25,449 bases of DNA, from positions 1-25,449 of the forward strand of contig CAYGKP010000007.1 of NCBI GenBank assembly GCA_964350605.1, written 5' to 3'. The DNA comes from CAYGKP01 sp964350605. Its GTDB lineage: Bacteria > Bacteroidota > Bacteroidia > Cytophagales > JAAEPT01. Each line of letters opens with the position of its first letter. The first letter of the stretch is position 1. The notes beneath the pieces are model-generated. The model was given only the letters and a program-made list of their open reading frames with translations, did not search any database and was not told the origin of the DNA. Positions 15,869 through 23,674 of the stretch are shown here, piece after piece. A program made the position numbers and the translations under genes.

Positions 15869-17896
15869 GTGTTTCCTCTCGCTTTACTCGCCCTTTGCGT
15901 AGCCTTCGGTTCGCTGCTGCTGCTGGTGCTGCCCCGCAAGGCTCAGCACATTTGGGCGTTGCTGCTGGTGAGTCTGCTGGTGGGGTCCTTTTCCTTGGCG
16001 GGTCTCGGCGCGCTGCTCAGTGGGCAGGACTTCGTGGCCCAGTACCCCTTTCCCTTCTGGTCGGGCACGTATGCCACTTTGGTGATCGACCCGCTGTCGG
16101 GGTTCTTTTTGCTGATCGCGGGCTTTGTCCTACTCATGGCCACGATTTACGCGGGGCCGTTCCTGGCGAAATACCAACACAAGACCACTGGCGAGCTCGG
16201 CATGCACTACACCGCGCTGGTCTGGCTGGGCCTGGGGATGATGCACGTCTTGAGCTACCGCGACGGCTTTGGCTTCCTGATTTCGTGGGAGATCATGTCG
16301 CTCAGCTCGTTTTTCCTGCTGCTGACTGAAAACAACAAGCCCAAGGTTTTGACCCGGGCGATTACCTATATGGTGCAAATGCACGTGGGCGCAGGGTTTC
16401 TGCTCCTCGCGTTTCTGTTGACCAGCCCACCTGATGGCAATTTTGGCTTCGCGGCGATTAAACTCTACCTCTTGAGCGATGGCACGGGCCTTTCGGGTCT
16501 GGGCGTGTTCTCGTTGTTTTTGATTGGCTTTGGTATGAAGGCCGGGATGATGCCCCTGCACACCTGGCTGCCCGATACCTATAACAGTGCCCCCGCGCAC
16601 GTCTCGGCAGTTCTGGCGGGCGGGATGAAGAAAGTGGCGATCTACGGCCTGCTCCGCGTTCTGACCGAAATCCCCGCGACGTCAATGACGAACGGAATGC
16701 CTTACAACGACCTGGTGCTGATTGGCTGTTTGCTGCTCTTCTTCTCGGCAATCAGCGGCCTACTCGGCATCATGAACGCGGTGATCCGCAACAACCTCAA
16801 GCGGCTGCTCGCTTATTCGTCGATCGAGAACGTGGGCATCATCGGGCTGGGCCTCGGGATGGGGTGCCTGGGTTCGGGCCTTGAACGCTATGAATTGGCA
16901 GCCCTCGGCTTCGGGGGGGCACTGCTCCACAGCCTCAACCATGCGTTGTACAAGCCACTGCTGTTCTTCGCCACGGGCGGGGTGGAAAAAGCGACGGGCG
17001 AGCGCGACATGCTCCAATTGGGTGGCCTGGGCAAATCCATGCCTTGGACTTCGGCCTTCTTCCTGATCGGGGCCCTGTCGGTCTGTGCTTTGCCGCCTTT
17101 CAATGGCTTTGTGTCGGAGTTTTTGCTGTATGAAGGGCTCTTTGGTCAATTGCCCGGTGCCTCGGTGGCCTTCGCGATCATCTTGGTGCTGGCGATCCTA
17201 ACCCTCGTGCTGATCGGTGGGCTGGCCTTGTTCACCTTTGGGAAAGCCTTCGGCCTGAGCTTCCTGGGTTCTGCGCGCAGCGAGAAAGCCGCCCGCGCTA
17301 CCGAGGTCAGTGGTCTGATGCTGTTGCCCCAAGCCCTCTGCGTCATTGGCATCGTAGCAGTCGTGGCCTTTCCGTCCGAATTGCTGACCCTGCTCGCGCC
17401 TGTTCTCTCTGACCTGCACGTACCCGCAACAGCCACGTCCTTCCACATCCCCGAGGCATTGACGATGGTCTCGGTGGTTTTCGGCTTGCTCCTTGTGGTG
17501 GTGGGCTTCCTGCTCCTGATCCGCCGGATGCAGCAAAAAGGCGCGACCGTCGTCCACGGCCCGACCTGGGGCTGCGGTTATACAGCGGGCACACCCAAAC
17601 ACCAGTACACGGGGACCAGCTTCGCCGACAGCCTGTTCGCCATCATCCGCCCGATTCTGGGCCTGAAGTCGGACTACGAAAGCATCGAACGGACCGACAT
17701 CTTCCCCAAAGCCCGCCACTACAAAACACAGCGTAAGGACCTGTTCGACGCGCCCCTGCGCCGCCCGGTGCGCGCCTTGGCCAACCTACTGGGCAAAGCC
17801 ACCGTCCTGCAAACGGGAAAAACGCAGCACTACATCGCCTACGCATTTTTCTTCCTTTTGTTGATGTTACTTCTCACCTACCTGGGCCTGGTCTAG
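15869..17896 (+). CDS. HyfB/NuoL-like antiporter subunit of a hydrogenase-related (Ehr-like) complex
   Basis: The 675-residue protein has about 16 transmembrane helices and the proton-conducting domain shared with NuoL, NuoM, NuoN and Mrp antiporters. The motif MPLHTWLPDTYNSAPAHVSA with the following GGMKKVAIYG matches the conserved discontinuous-helix region and carries pore-lining His and Lys residues. The tail TWGCGYTAGTPKHQYT is typical of HyfB/HycC. Length matches HyfB of E. coli (about 672). I place the start at the GTG at 15869 (reading FPLALLALC) because it opens directly into the first membrane helix. An in-frame start at 15773 would add 32 polar residues and use up most of the divergent promoter region. 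It is the first gene of the cluster and should translocate ions. The next gene begins 15 bases later. Confidence 0.9.
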   Translation: MFPLALLALCVAFGSLLLLVLPRKAQHIWALLLVSLLVGSFSLAGLGALLSGQDFVAQYPFPFWSGTYATLVIDPLSGFFLLIAGFVLLMATIYAGPFLAKYQHKTTGELGMHYTALVWLGLGMMHVLSYRDGFGFLISWEIMSLSSFFLLLTENNKPKVLTRAITYMVQMHVGAGFLLLAFLLTSPPDGNFGFAAIKLYLLSDGTGLSGLGVFSLFLIGFGMKAGMMPLHTWLPDTYNSAPAHVSAVLAGGMKKVAIYGLLRVLTEIPATSMTNGMPYNDLVLIGCLLLFFSAISGLLGIMNAVIRNNLKRLLAYSSIENVGIIGLGLGMGCLGSGLERYELAALGFGGALLHSLNHALYKPLLFFATGGVEKATGERDMLQLGGLGKSMPWTSAFFLIGALSVCALPPFNGFVSEFLLYEGLFGQLPGASVAFAIILVLAILTLVLIGGLALFTFGKAFGLSFLGSARSEKAARATEVSGLMLLPQALCVIGIVAVVAFPSELLTLLAPVLSDLHVPATATSFHIPEALTMVSVVFGLLLVVVGFLLLIRRMQQKGATVVHGPTWGCGYTAGTPKHQYTGTSFADSLFAIIRPILGLKSDYESIERTDIFPKARHYKTQRKDLFDAPLRRPVRALANLLGKATVLQTGKTQHYIAYAFFFLLLMLLLTYLGLV

Positions 17897-17911
17897 TCGA
17901 TCTGAAACGGC

Positions 17912-18862
17912 ATGAAGTACTTCGAACTCATCGGACTCCTGATCGGCGCGATCCTCATCCCGGGGCTCATCGGCATCGTCAAGGCCAAAATGGGCGGTCG
18001 CAAGGGGCCCGTCCTGCTCCAGCCGGTGTTCGACATTGTCAAGCTGCTCCGCAAAGGCTCGGTCTACAGCACGACGACCAGTTGGGTGTTCCAACTCGCC
18101 CCGTCGGTTTACTTGGGCACGGTGCTGGTCGCCTGCCTATTCGTGCCGTTCGAAACGCATGGGGCCATTCTCACCTTTCGCGGCGATTTTGTTGTGTTCA
18201 GCTACGTGCTGGCCCTCGGTCGGATGATGATGATTCTCGGCGCGCTCGACACGGGCTCGGGCTTCGAGGGCATGGGTGCCAACCGACATGCGCTCTACGG
18301 CCTGCTCCTTGAACCGGCGTTCTTCCTGGTGATGGGCTCGTTTGCGCTCTACACCGGGCACCTGTCGTTCTCCGAGATCTTCGAGTCGATTCATTACGAC
18401 GCGCGGTTGTCCTACCTCTTGCCGATCATCGTCAGCTACATCTTGCTGCAAATCGCGATGATCGAAAACTCGCGGATGCCCGTCGACGATCCGAAGACCC
18501 ACCTGGAACTCACGATGGTCCACGAAGTGATGGTCCTCGACCACTCGGGGTTCGATCTGGGCCTCGTCAAAATTGCGGGGGCCTTCAAGTTCGCGATGTA
18601 CGCGGGCCTGATCGCCGATTTCCTGGCACCAAGTACCTGGGCACTTTGGGCCCAAATTGGCCTGATGATCGGGCTGCAGGTGGTGTTCGGTGTCCTTGTC
18701 GGCCTGCTCGAATCGTTCCGGGCGCGCAACAAAATGGCCCGCAATCCGCAGTTCATCATCACGCTGACCTCGCTGGCACTGTTGGCCTTTTTGGCGGTGC
18801 TCATCATCGTCCACGTCCAAGGCGGTGGCACGGTCGATCCTTCATCCCACTCCGCACACTAA
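17912..18862 (+). CDS. HyfC/NuoH-like membrane anchor subunit of the Ehr-like complex
   Basis: The 316-residue protein has about eight transmembrane helices and is the NuoH/HycD/HyfC homologue that joins the membrane arm to the peripheral arm. The N-terminal KMGGRKGPVLLQPVFDIVKLL loop matches the GPxxLQPxxDxxKL signature. The cytoplasmic loop IENSRMPVDDPKTHLELTMV and the following HEVMVLDHSG is the acidic loop that, in this family, couples the redox module to ion transfer. All these elements appear intact. The length equals that of E. coli HyfC (about 315). It lies in tight series between the HyfB- and HyfE-like genes. Confidence 0.94.
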   Translation: MKYFELIGLLIGAILIPGLIGIVKAKMGGRKGPVLLQPVFDIVKLLRKGSVYSTTTSWVFQLAPSVYLGTVLVACLFVPFETHGAILTFRGDFVVFSYVLALGRMMMILGALDTGSGFEGMGANRHALYGLLLEPAFFLVMGSFALYTGHLSFSEIFESIHYDARLSYLLPIIVSYILLQIAMIENSRMPVDDPKTHLELTMVHEVMVLDHSGFDLGLVKIAGAFKFAMYAGLIADFLAPSTWALWAQIGLMIGLQVVFGVLVGLLESFRARNKMARNPQFIITLTSLALLAFLAVLIIVHVQGGGTVDPSSHSAH

Positions 18863-18876
18863 CCAACGACACCCTC

Positions 18877-19515
18877 ATGGTCAGTCTGCTTGTCATCGTC
18901 TTCATCGCCACGCTGCTCTACGCCTCGCTGGCGACTTGGATTTCCTCCTACCTGCGCGTGCTCGCCATCCAGGGGCTGATCCTATGTGTGGTGACACTCA
19001 TGGAGCTGCGGGACTTCAACACCACCAACCTGGTCATCGTTTTTGTGGAAACCCTGGTCTTCAAAGCTCTGATCGTTCCGATTTTCCTTGGCCGCCTGAT
19101 CCGCAAGCACAACCTGAAGGACTCCTCGGAAAGCACCATCGCGGGGTTCTATTCCATCCTGATTGTCACACTGGGGGTCGTCCTCTCCTTCCTGGTCGCC
19201 AACTCGCTAGCCGGGCTTGATGCGAACCAGACCAGCGTCAAGTTCTACACGGCTTCGTTCTCGGCACTGTTCACCGGGCTGTTCCTCGCGATGACCCACA
19301 AGAACGTCCTGGCCCACCTGATCGGGTTTCTGCTGCTCGAAAACGGCATCTTCATGCTCTCGCTGGTCGTTGGGGGCCACATGCCCGTGGTGGTCAACAT
19401 TGGCATCCTGCTCGACATCTTCACCTCCGTCCTGATCCTGGGGATCATGGTCGGCAAGATCGCCACCATGTACAACGACGTGGAAGGCGACCAACTCACC
19501 CAACTCAAGGACTAG
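18877..19515 (+). CDS. HyfE-like membrane subunit (NuoK-type domain) of the Ehr-like complex
   Basis: The 212-residue protein has about six or seven transmembrane helices, close to E. coli HyfE (about 216). Its C-terminal half contains a NuoK-like segment, HLIGFLLLENGIFMLSLVVG, with a membrane-embedded glutamate of the kind that carries protons in NuoK. The start at 18877 opens straight into the first helix and lies 14 bases after the HyfC-like gene. An in-frame alternative at 18646 lies inside that gene and can be dismissed. The next gene starts 17 bases downstream. HyfE is found in group 4 hydrogenases and Ehr complexes but not in standard complex I, which separates this cluster from a nuo operon. 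Confidence 0.88.
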   Translation: MVSLLVIVFIATLLYASLATWISSYLRVLAIQGLILCVVTLMELRDFNTTNLVIVFVETLVFKALIVPIFLGRLIRKHNLKDSSESTIAGFYSILIVTLGVVLSFLVANSLAGLDANQTSVKFYTASFSALFTGLFLAMTHKNVLAHLIGFLLLENGIFMLSLVVGGHMPVVVNIGILLDIFTSVLILGIMVGKIATMYNDVEGDQLTQLKD

Positions 19516-19532
19516 TCCGGACCCCACAGAAG

Positions 19533-20972
19533 ATGATCCTGCCTTTCCTGATCGCGTCCTTTGCCCTAGCGGTGCTGCTCTACTTGAACAAGACGAGCAA
19601 GCTGCTCGACAAGATCGGGCTGTCCTTGTTCTTCGGCCTGGTCGGCATGTTGACCTACTACCTGGCCCACCACGAGGGCGAGATTGAAAACGTCTATTTC
19701 CAAGCCGACCCCTTGGCGCTGCTGTTCCTCTACGTACTGGGGCCCATCGCGGCCTTTGCGACGATTCACTATGTGATCTACTCGGACAAGCGGAACGAAA
19801 CGCAGCTGCAACGCCGCACGCCGCACTTTGGCTTGGTGGTGTTCATTACCTCGATCATCGGGGCCATGCTGTCGACGCACGTGGGCATGATGTGGGCCTT
19901 CTTGGAAGCGACCACCCTGTCGGCGGCCATCCTGATCAACCACGATAAGTCGCTGCTGTCGTTGGAAGCCACCTGGAAGTACATCTTCGTCGCCTCAATG
20001 GGCATTGCGATGGCCTTCATCGGCATTCTGTTCCTTAACGTGGCCGCTGAACGGGCGCACTTGCACGACTTGACCTTTGCCGAGGTCAGCCGCGCGGTCA
20101 AACTGATGGAGCCCGGCTGGTTGCAGGCCTCGTTCCTGCTTGTGGTCATCGGCTTCTCCATCAAAATGGGCGTCGCACCACTCTTCAACGTCGACATCGA
20201 CGCGAAGGACGAAGCGCCCTACCCAATCTCGGCCCTCTTCTCCTCAGGGCTGATGAACGTCGGCTTCTTGGCCATCTTCCGCTTTTTCTCGGCCTTTGCC
20301 GGGCATTCACCAGAGCTTTTGAATTGGATGAGTAACGTCCTCTTGGTCACCGGGTTATTGTCGATCTTCTTTGCGGCGGTCTACATCCTGAAGATCAAGA
20401 ACTACAAACGGATGTTCGCCTATTCTTCAACCGAACACGCGGGGCTGGTGATGATTGCCCTCTCGATGGGCGGCGAGCTGGGCTACTACGCGGCGATTCT
20501 GCACTTGGTCCTGCATGCCTTCACCAAGGCGAGCCTCTTCTTCCAGATTGGGCAGGTGACCGACGTGTTCGGCTCGAAAATCACCTCGCAAGTCGGCACC
20601 TACTTCAAGCTGAACACCGCGGGTGGTCTGGTGCTGATCCTCTCGTTCCTAGCGGTCACGGCGTTGCCGCCTTCGGGCCTCTTCATCTCGGAGCTGAAAA
20701 TTTTCCAATCGCTGGTCAATCATGGGTATTGGTGGCTGCTGGTGATCATTGTCATCCTTCTGAGCTTCATCATCTTCTCGATCGCGCGGCATTTCCTCGA
20801 CCTTTTGTTCACCCCCGCCGACGACGGCAACCCCGGCTTCCCCGAAAACGTGAGCCCCTGGGAATCGACCACCCAATACATCATGCTGGCCTTGGTGTTC
20901 TGGGTCGGGTTCGTGCGCCCGCCGTTCGTCGACCGATTGATTCACGACGCGATCAGCGTACTACCCCTCTAG
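19533..20972 (+). CDS. HyfF-like antiporter subunit (NuoN/NuoM family) of the Ehr-like complex
   Basis: The 479-residue protein has about 13-14 transmembrane helices and is the second proton-conducting antiporter-like subunit. The helix MMWAFLEATTLSAAILI carries the conserved acidic residue (Glu) of the antiporter family. A lysine follows in ATWKYIF. The discontinuous helix region reads GFSIKMGVAPLFNVDIDAKDEAPYPISA. The last part keeps the HyfF lysine but replaces the usual HTWLPDAHS with FNVDIDAKDE, a local variation. YKRMFAYSSTEHAGLV is also typical of the family. Proton channel residues therefore seem present. It is somewhat shorter than E. coli HyfF (about 526). It sits 14 bases before the HyfG-like gene. 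Confidence 0.9.
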   Translation: MILPFLIASFALAVLLYLNKTSKLLDKIGLSLFFGLVGMLTYYLAHHEGEIENVYFQADPLALLFLYVLGPIAAFATIHYVIYSDKRNETQLQRRTPHFGLVVFITSIIGAMLSTHVGMMWAFLEATTLSAAILINHDKSLLSLEATWKYIFVASMGIAMAFIGILFLNVAAERAHLHDLTFAEVSRAVKLMEPGWLQASFLLVVIGFSIKMGVAPLFNVDIDAKDEAPYPISALFSSGLMNVGFLAIFRFFSAFAGHSPELLNWMSNVLLVTGLLSIFFAAVYILKIKNYKRMFAYSSTEHAGLVMIALSMGGELGYYAAILHLVLHAFTKASLFFQIGQVTDVFGSKITSQVGTYFKLNTAGGLVLILSFLAVTALPPSGLFISELKIFQSLVNHGYWWLLVIIVILLSFIIFSIARHFLDLLFTPADDGNPGFPENVSPWESTTQYIMLALVFWVGFVRPPFVDRLIHDAISVLPL

Positions 20973-20986
20973 CCACTCGCCGCGCC

Positions 20987-22507
20987 ATGAGTACGTATCT
21001 ATCCGTCCGCAACCACGAGCCCGTCAAGCTGGGCGACATTCCCCAGCTGACCTACAACGCCGCCTACGCCGCGCTGGAAGACGAGTTGAAGAATGGCGAC
21101 CATCATTTGGTGGCCCACTTCGCCCGTGAAGTGTCGGGGGGCTTGGAAGTGATTTCAGCCCTGGCAGTCGATTATGATGGGACGATTCGTCTGCGACGCT
21201 TCCAGATTCCGAAAGGGACCCAAAGCCTGCCCAGCCTCTCGAAGACGCATTTCCCGGTGCACACCTACGAGCGCGAGATTCACGAGCGGTGGGGGATCGA
21301 CTTTGAGGGCCATCCCTGGTTGAAGCCGATCCGCTTCCCGCACGACCGCGCCGACCTCACAAAGGGCATGAACGAGTACCCGTTCCTGGAGATTGACGGG
21401 AACGAGATTCATGAAGTGGGCGTGGGGCCGATCCATGCGGGCATCATCGAGCCGGGGCATTTCCGTTTCCTCTGCGACGGCGAACGGATCTTGCACCTGG
21501 AAATCCACAACGGCTACCAGCACCGCGGGGTCGAGAAGTTGTTCCTCGAAAAGAAACGCTGGGACCAACGCCTGATTCTCTCCGAATCCATCACGGGCGA
21601 CACGGTATGTGGCCACGGCCTCGCCTTCACCTTGGGCATGGAAGCGATGGGCGGGCTTACCTCGGCGAAGGACCAACGCTTGATCCTCGAACGGACCATC
21701 GCGCTCGAACTGGAACGGATCGCGGTGCACACCGGCGACCTCTCGGGCATGTGCGTCGATGTGGCCTATCAACTGGGCGCGGAAGTCATCAACGTGCTGC
21801 GCACCCCGATCATCAACTACATGCAGCTCTGGTGCGGCAACCGCTTCGCGAAGGGCTATTTGGGCCTGGGCGGTTCGCACTATCCACTGACCACAAAGCT
21901 CAAGGACCAGTTCCGGGCGATGCTCGACAATTACGACGATCGCTTTGCGGCGATCATGGATCGGCTCTTTACCCTGTCCAGCGTGTTGACGCGATTCCGC
22001 AAGATCGGCGTCCTCACAGGTACGCAAGCCGAACTCATTGGCGCGGTGGGCATGGTCGCTCGCTTTGCGGGCCTGGACCGCGACGTGCGCCGGACGCACT
22101 CGTTTCTGGCCTACGAGCAGACGCCCTACGAGTATTTCACCCTCTTTACCGGGGATGTCTATGCCCGGGCGCTGATTCGGAAAATGGAGATCGAACGTTC
22201 GATCCTTTACATCCGCGCGCTGTTGGCCCAACACGATGCCTTGGGCGAAGGCAGCTTGCCTGCGCCTACCAAAGAGGTGAAGCTGCCCGCCGACACCCTT
22301 TGCCTCTCGCTGACTGAAGGCTGGCGCGGCGAGATCTGCCACGTGGCGATCACCGATTCGAAAGGCGAGCTAGAGACCTACAAGATCAAGGACCCCAGCT
22401 TCCACAACTGGATGGGCCTGGCCCTCGCTTGCCGCAACCAGGAGATTTCCGATTTCCCGATCTGTAACAAGAGTTTCGACCAATCGTACTGCGGGGTCGA
22501 CCTGTAA
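20987..22507 (+). CDS. HyfG-like large subunit (NuoC-NuoD fusion) lacking all four Ni-ligand cysteines
   Basis: The 506-residue protein fuses a NuoC-like domain (about 1-120; signature YEREIHERWGIDFEGHPWLK) to a NuoD/hydrogenase large-subunit domain (about 135-506). HRGVEK is at 179-184. In an ungapped alignment with the HycE-type pattern HRGxEK...RVCGIC, the two L1 cysteines fall on Thr203 and Thr206 (TGDT). A lone Cys208 lies just after. At the C-terminus the L2 pattern DPCxxC reads DQSYCG (498-503), putting Ser500 and Gly503 at the cysteine positions. The chain ends three residues later in VDL, like NuoD, which ends in VDR, so no maturation protease would be needed. It cannot bind a standard NiFe centre. 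Peripheral subunit facing the cytoplasm; substrate unknown. The start at 20987 follows the HyfF-like stop by 14 bases. Confidence 0.92.
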   Translation: MSTYLSVRNHEPVKLGDIPQLTYNAAYAALEDELKNGDHHLVAHFAREVSGGLEVISALAVDYDGTIRLRRFQIPKGTQSLPSLSKTHFPVHTYEREIHERWGIDFEGHPWLKPIRFPHDRADLTKGMNEYPFLEIDGNEIHEVGVGPIHAGIIEPGHFRFLCDGERILHLEIHNGYQHRGVEKLFLEKKRWDQRLILSESITGDTVCGHGLAFTLGMEAMGGLTSAKDQRLILERTIALELERIAVHTGDLSGMCVDVAYQLGAEVINVLRTPIINYMQLWCGNRFAKGYLGLGGSHYPLTTKLKDQFRAMLDNYDDRFAAIMDRLFTLSSVLTRFRKIGVLTGTQAELIGAVGMVARFAGLDRDVRRTHSFLAYEQTPYEYFTLFTGDVYARALIRKMEIERSILYIRALLAQHDALGEGSLPAPTKEVKLPADTLCLSLTEGWRGEICHVAITDSKGELETYKIKDPSFHNWMGLALACRNQEISDFPICNKSFDQSYCGVDL

Positions 22508-22519
22508 CCACCACCAGCC

Positions 22520-22828
22520 ATGAAGACGCTTTTTTTCTCCCTTGCCTTCCTTTTGAGCCTCTCGGCGCTTCACGCCCAACGCGCAAGCGAGGTGTTGTAT
22601 GTCGAGATCGTTGACAATGGTTCTTCTTCGACCAATGCGGTCTATGTCATCGCACCGGGGGTGGAAACGCCGCTCAAGATGATTCCCATGGAAAGCACAG
22701 GCCGTCGCGAGGGCGCGATTGAAAACATGCGCATCGTGGCCGCTTTGTTTCAAGAACTCTACGACGAAGGTTGGCAAGTGGTCGCCACCGCCAACGATCG
22801 CTGGCTTTTCGAACGTCCCAAGAAGTAG
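22520..22828 (+). CDS. small exported protein encoded inside the Ehr-like cluster
   Basis: The 102-residue protein begins with a clear signal peptide (MKTLFFSLAFLLSLSALHAQ, cleavage probably at Ala-Gln about residue 19-20), so the roughly 82-residue mature part should be periplasmic or outer-membrane associated. The mature part starts with beta-like VLYVEIVD and ends with a helix and strand, LFQELYDEGWQVVATANDRWLFER. That ending resembles the Leu-x5-GW-x-V pattern of DUF4177-like small proteins; this is a tentative likeness. It begins 12 bases after the HyfG-like gene and ends 4 bases before the small-subunit gene, so it is surely co-transcribed. An exported protein is unexpected between two cytoplasm-facing subunits. 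Function unknown. Confidence 0.8.
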   Translation: MKTLFFSLAFLLSLSALHAQRASEVLYVEIVDNGSSSTNAVYVIAPGVETPLKMIPMESTGRREGAIENMRIVAALFQELYDEGWQVVATANDRWLFERPKK

Positions 22829-22832
22829 CGAT

Positions 22833-23606
22833 ATGAAGACGCTGATTCCTTCCGAACTGGTCAACCTGCGAAAGCACGGCAAGCAATTCATCCCGAATTT
22901 GCACGGGGCGAACCTGCCCGATGCTTACCGCGGCAAGCCGGAGCTGACCATCGAACCACTCAGCGAAGCCCAGGAAAAGGAGCTGGAAAATAGCTGTGCC
23001 CTGGGTGCCATCGAGCGCGGACCCCTGCGCTTGGACCTGGGCAAGTGCAATTTCTGTGGCGACTGCGCGCGGGCCTTTCCCTCGAAGGTCCTCTTGACCA
23101 GCGACTACAAAATGGCGACGACCGACCGCGCGGACCTGATCGTCACCGAAGGGCAAACCGGGCCGCTGCTCGACCCCGCGAAAATTCGCGCCGAGATCAA
23201 GGCGAAGCTGGGCCGCTCGCTCAACCTGCGCCAAGTGTCGGCGGGGGGCGATCATAGCTGCGAGATGGAACTGGGCGCGGCAGGCAATCCGAACTTTGAC
23301 ATGGGCCGCTATGGGATTCATTTTGTGGCCTCGCCACGCCATGCGGATGGCATCGTCATCACCGGGCCGATTTCGGCGAACATGGCCGAGGCCCTGCAAA
23401 TCTGTTATGATGCGGTCCCCGAGCCCAAAATTGTGGTACTCTGCGGGGTCGATGCGATCAGCGGGGGGATTTTTGCGGGCAGCCCAGCGCTCGACCGTTC
23501 CTTCCTTGACCGCGTGAAGCCGGACCTCTACGTACCGGGCAATCCGGTGCATCCGCTCACGTTTGTGAACGGCATCCTGAGCCTGATCCGCGGGCAGCGA
23601 TTTTAG
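22833..23606 (+). CDS. HyfI/NuoB-like small subunit fused to a one-cluster ferredoxin domain, N2-type ligands mostly lost
   Basis: The 257-residue protein joins two domains. The N-terminal part (about 1-90) is a ferredoxin-like extension. It keeps Cys55 in SCALGAI, plus Cys72, Cys75 and Cys78 in CNFCGDC, while the last cysteine of that motif is Phe82. In two-cluster ferredoxins these four cysteines ligate one cluster together, so one [4Fe-4S] could remain. The rest (about 130-257) is a NuoB/HyfI fold (GRYGIHFVASPRHADGIVITGP, AISGGIF, DLYVPGNPVHP). Here the proximal-cluster ligands are Asp140 (for the first Cys), Cys143 (kept), Asp207 and Asn237, so a normal N2-type cluster is unlikely. The start at 22833 lies four bases after the exported-protein stop. 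It is the last gene of the cluster; no terminator follows. Confidence 0.9.
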   Translation: MKTLIPSELVNLRKHGKQFIPNLHGANLPDAYRGKPELTIEPLSEAQEKELENSCALGAIERGPLRLDLGKCNFCGDCARAFPSKVLLTSDYKMATTDRADLIVTEGQTGPLLDPAKIRAEIKAKLGRSLNLRQVSAGGDHSCEMELGAAGNPNFDMGRYGIHFVASPRHADGIVITGPISANMAEALQICYDAVPEPKIVVLCGVDAISGGIFAGSPALDRSFLDRVKPDLYVPGNPVHPLTFVNGILSLIRGQRF

Positions 23607-23617
23607 GACTTCCGCTG

Positions 23618-23648
23618 TTGTGAATCTGGCGCGGACTCGGTAATCTGG
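23618..23648 (+). promoter_or_regulatory. weak candidate promoter for the lipoprotein gene
   Basis: TTG (23618-23620), a 20-base spacer and TAATCTGG (23641-23648) resemble the TTG / TAnnTTTG pattern with two mismatches in the second box. The leader would be about 20 bases. Read-through from the hydrogenase-like cluster is an equal possibility, since no terminator lies between them. Confidence 0.22.
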
Positions 23649-23674
23649 GGTTTCATACCAACCTCTCTTTTCCG

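Noticed and set aside
21155..22342. Long minus-strand open frame of about 395 codons
   Set aside because: It is antisense to the well-supported large subunit of the Ehr-like complex; the translation shows no domain features.
22520..22843. Identical first eleven bases (ATGAAGACGCT) of two successive genes as a duplication
   Set aside because: The identity ends after eleven bases and the proteins are unrelated; Met-Lys-Thr-Leu starts are common, so chance is enough.
15869..23606. A functional NiFe hydrogenase or formate hydrogenlyase
   Set aside because: All four Ni-ligand cysteines of the large subunit are substituted, there is no C-terminal processing extension, and no maturation genes are nearby.
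15869..23606. A standard respiratory complex I (nuo) operon
   Set aside because: HyfE- and HyfB-type subunits are present, NuoA, NuoJ, NuoE, NuoF and NuoG are absent, and the NuoB-like subunit lacks N2 ligands.
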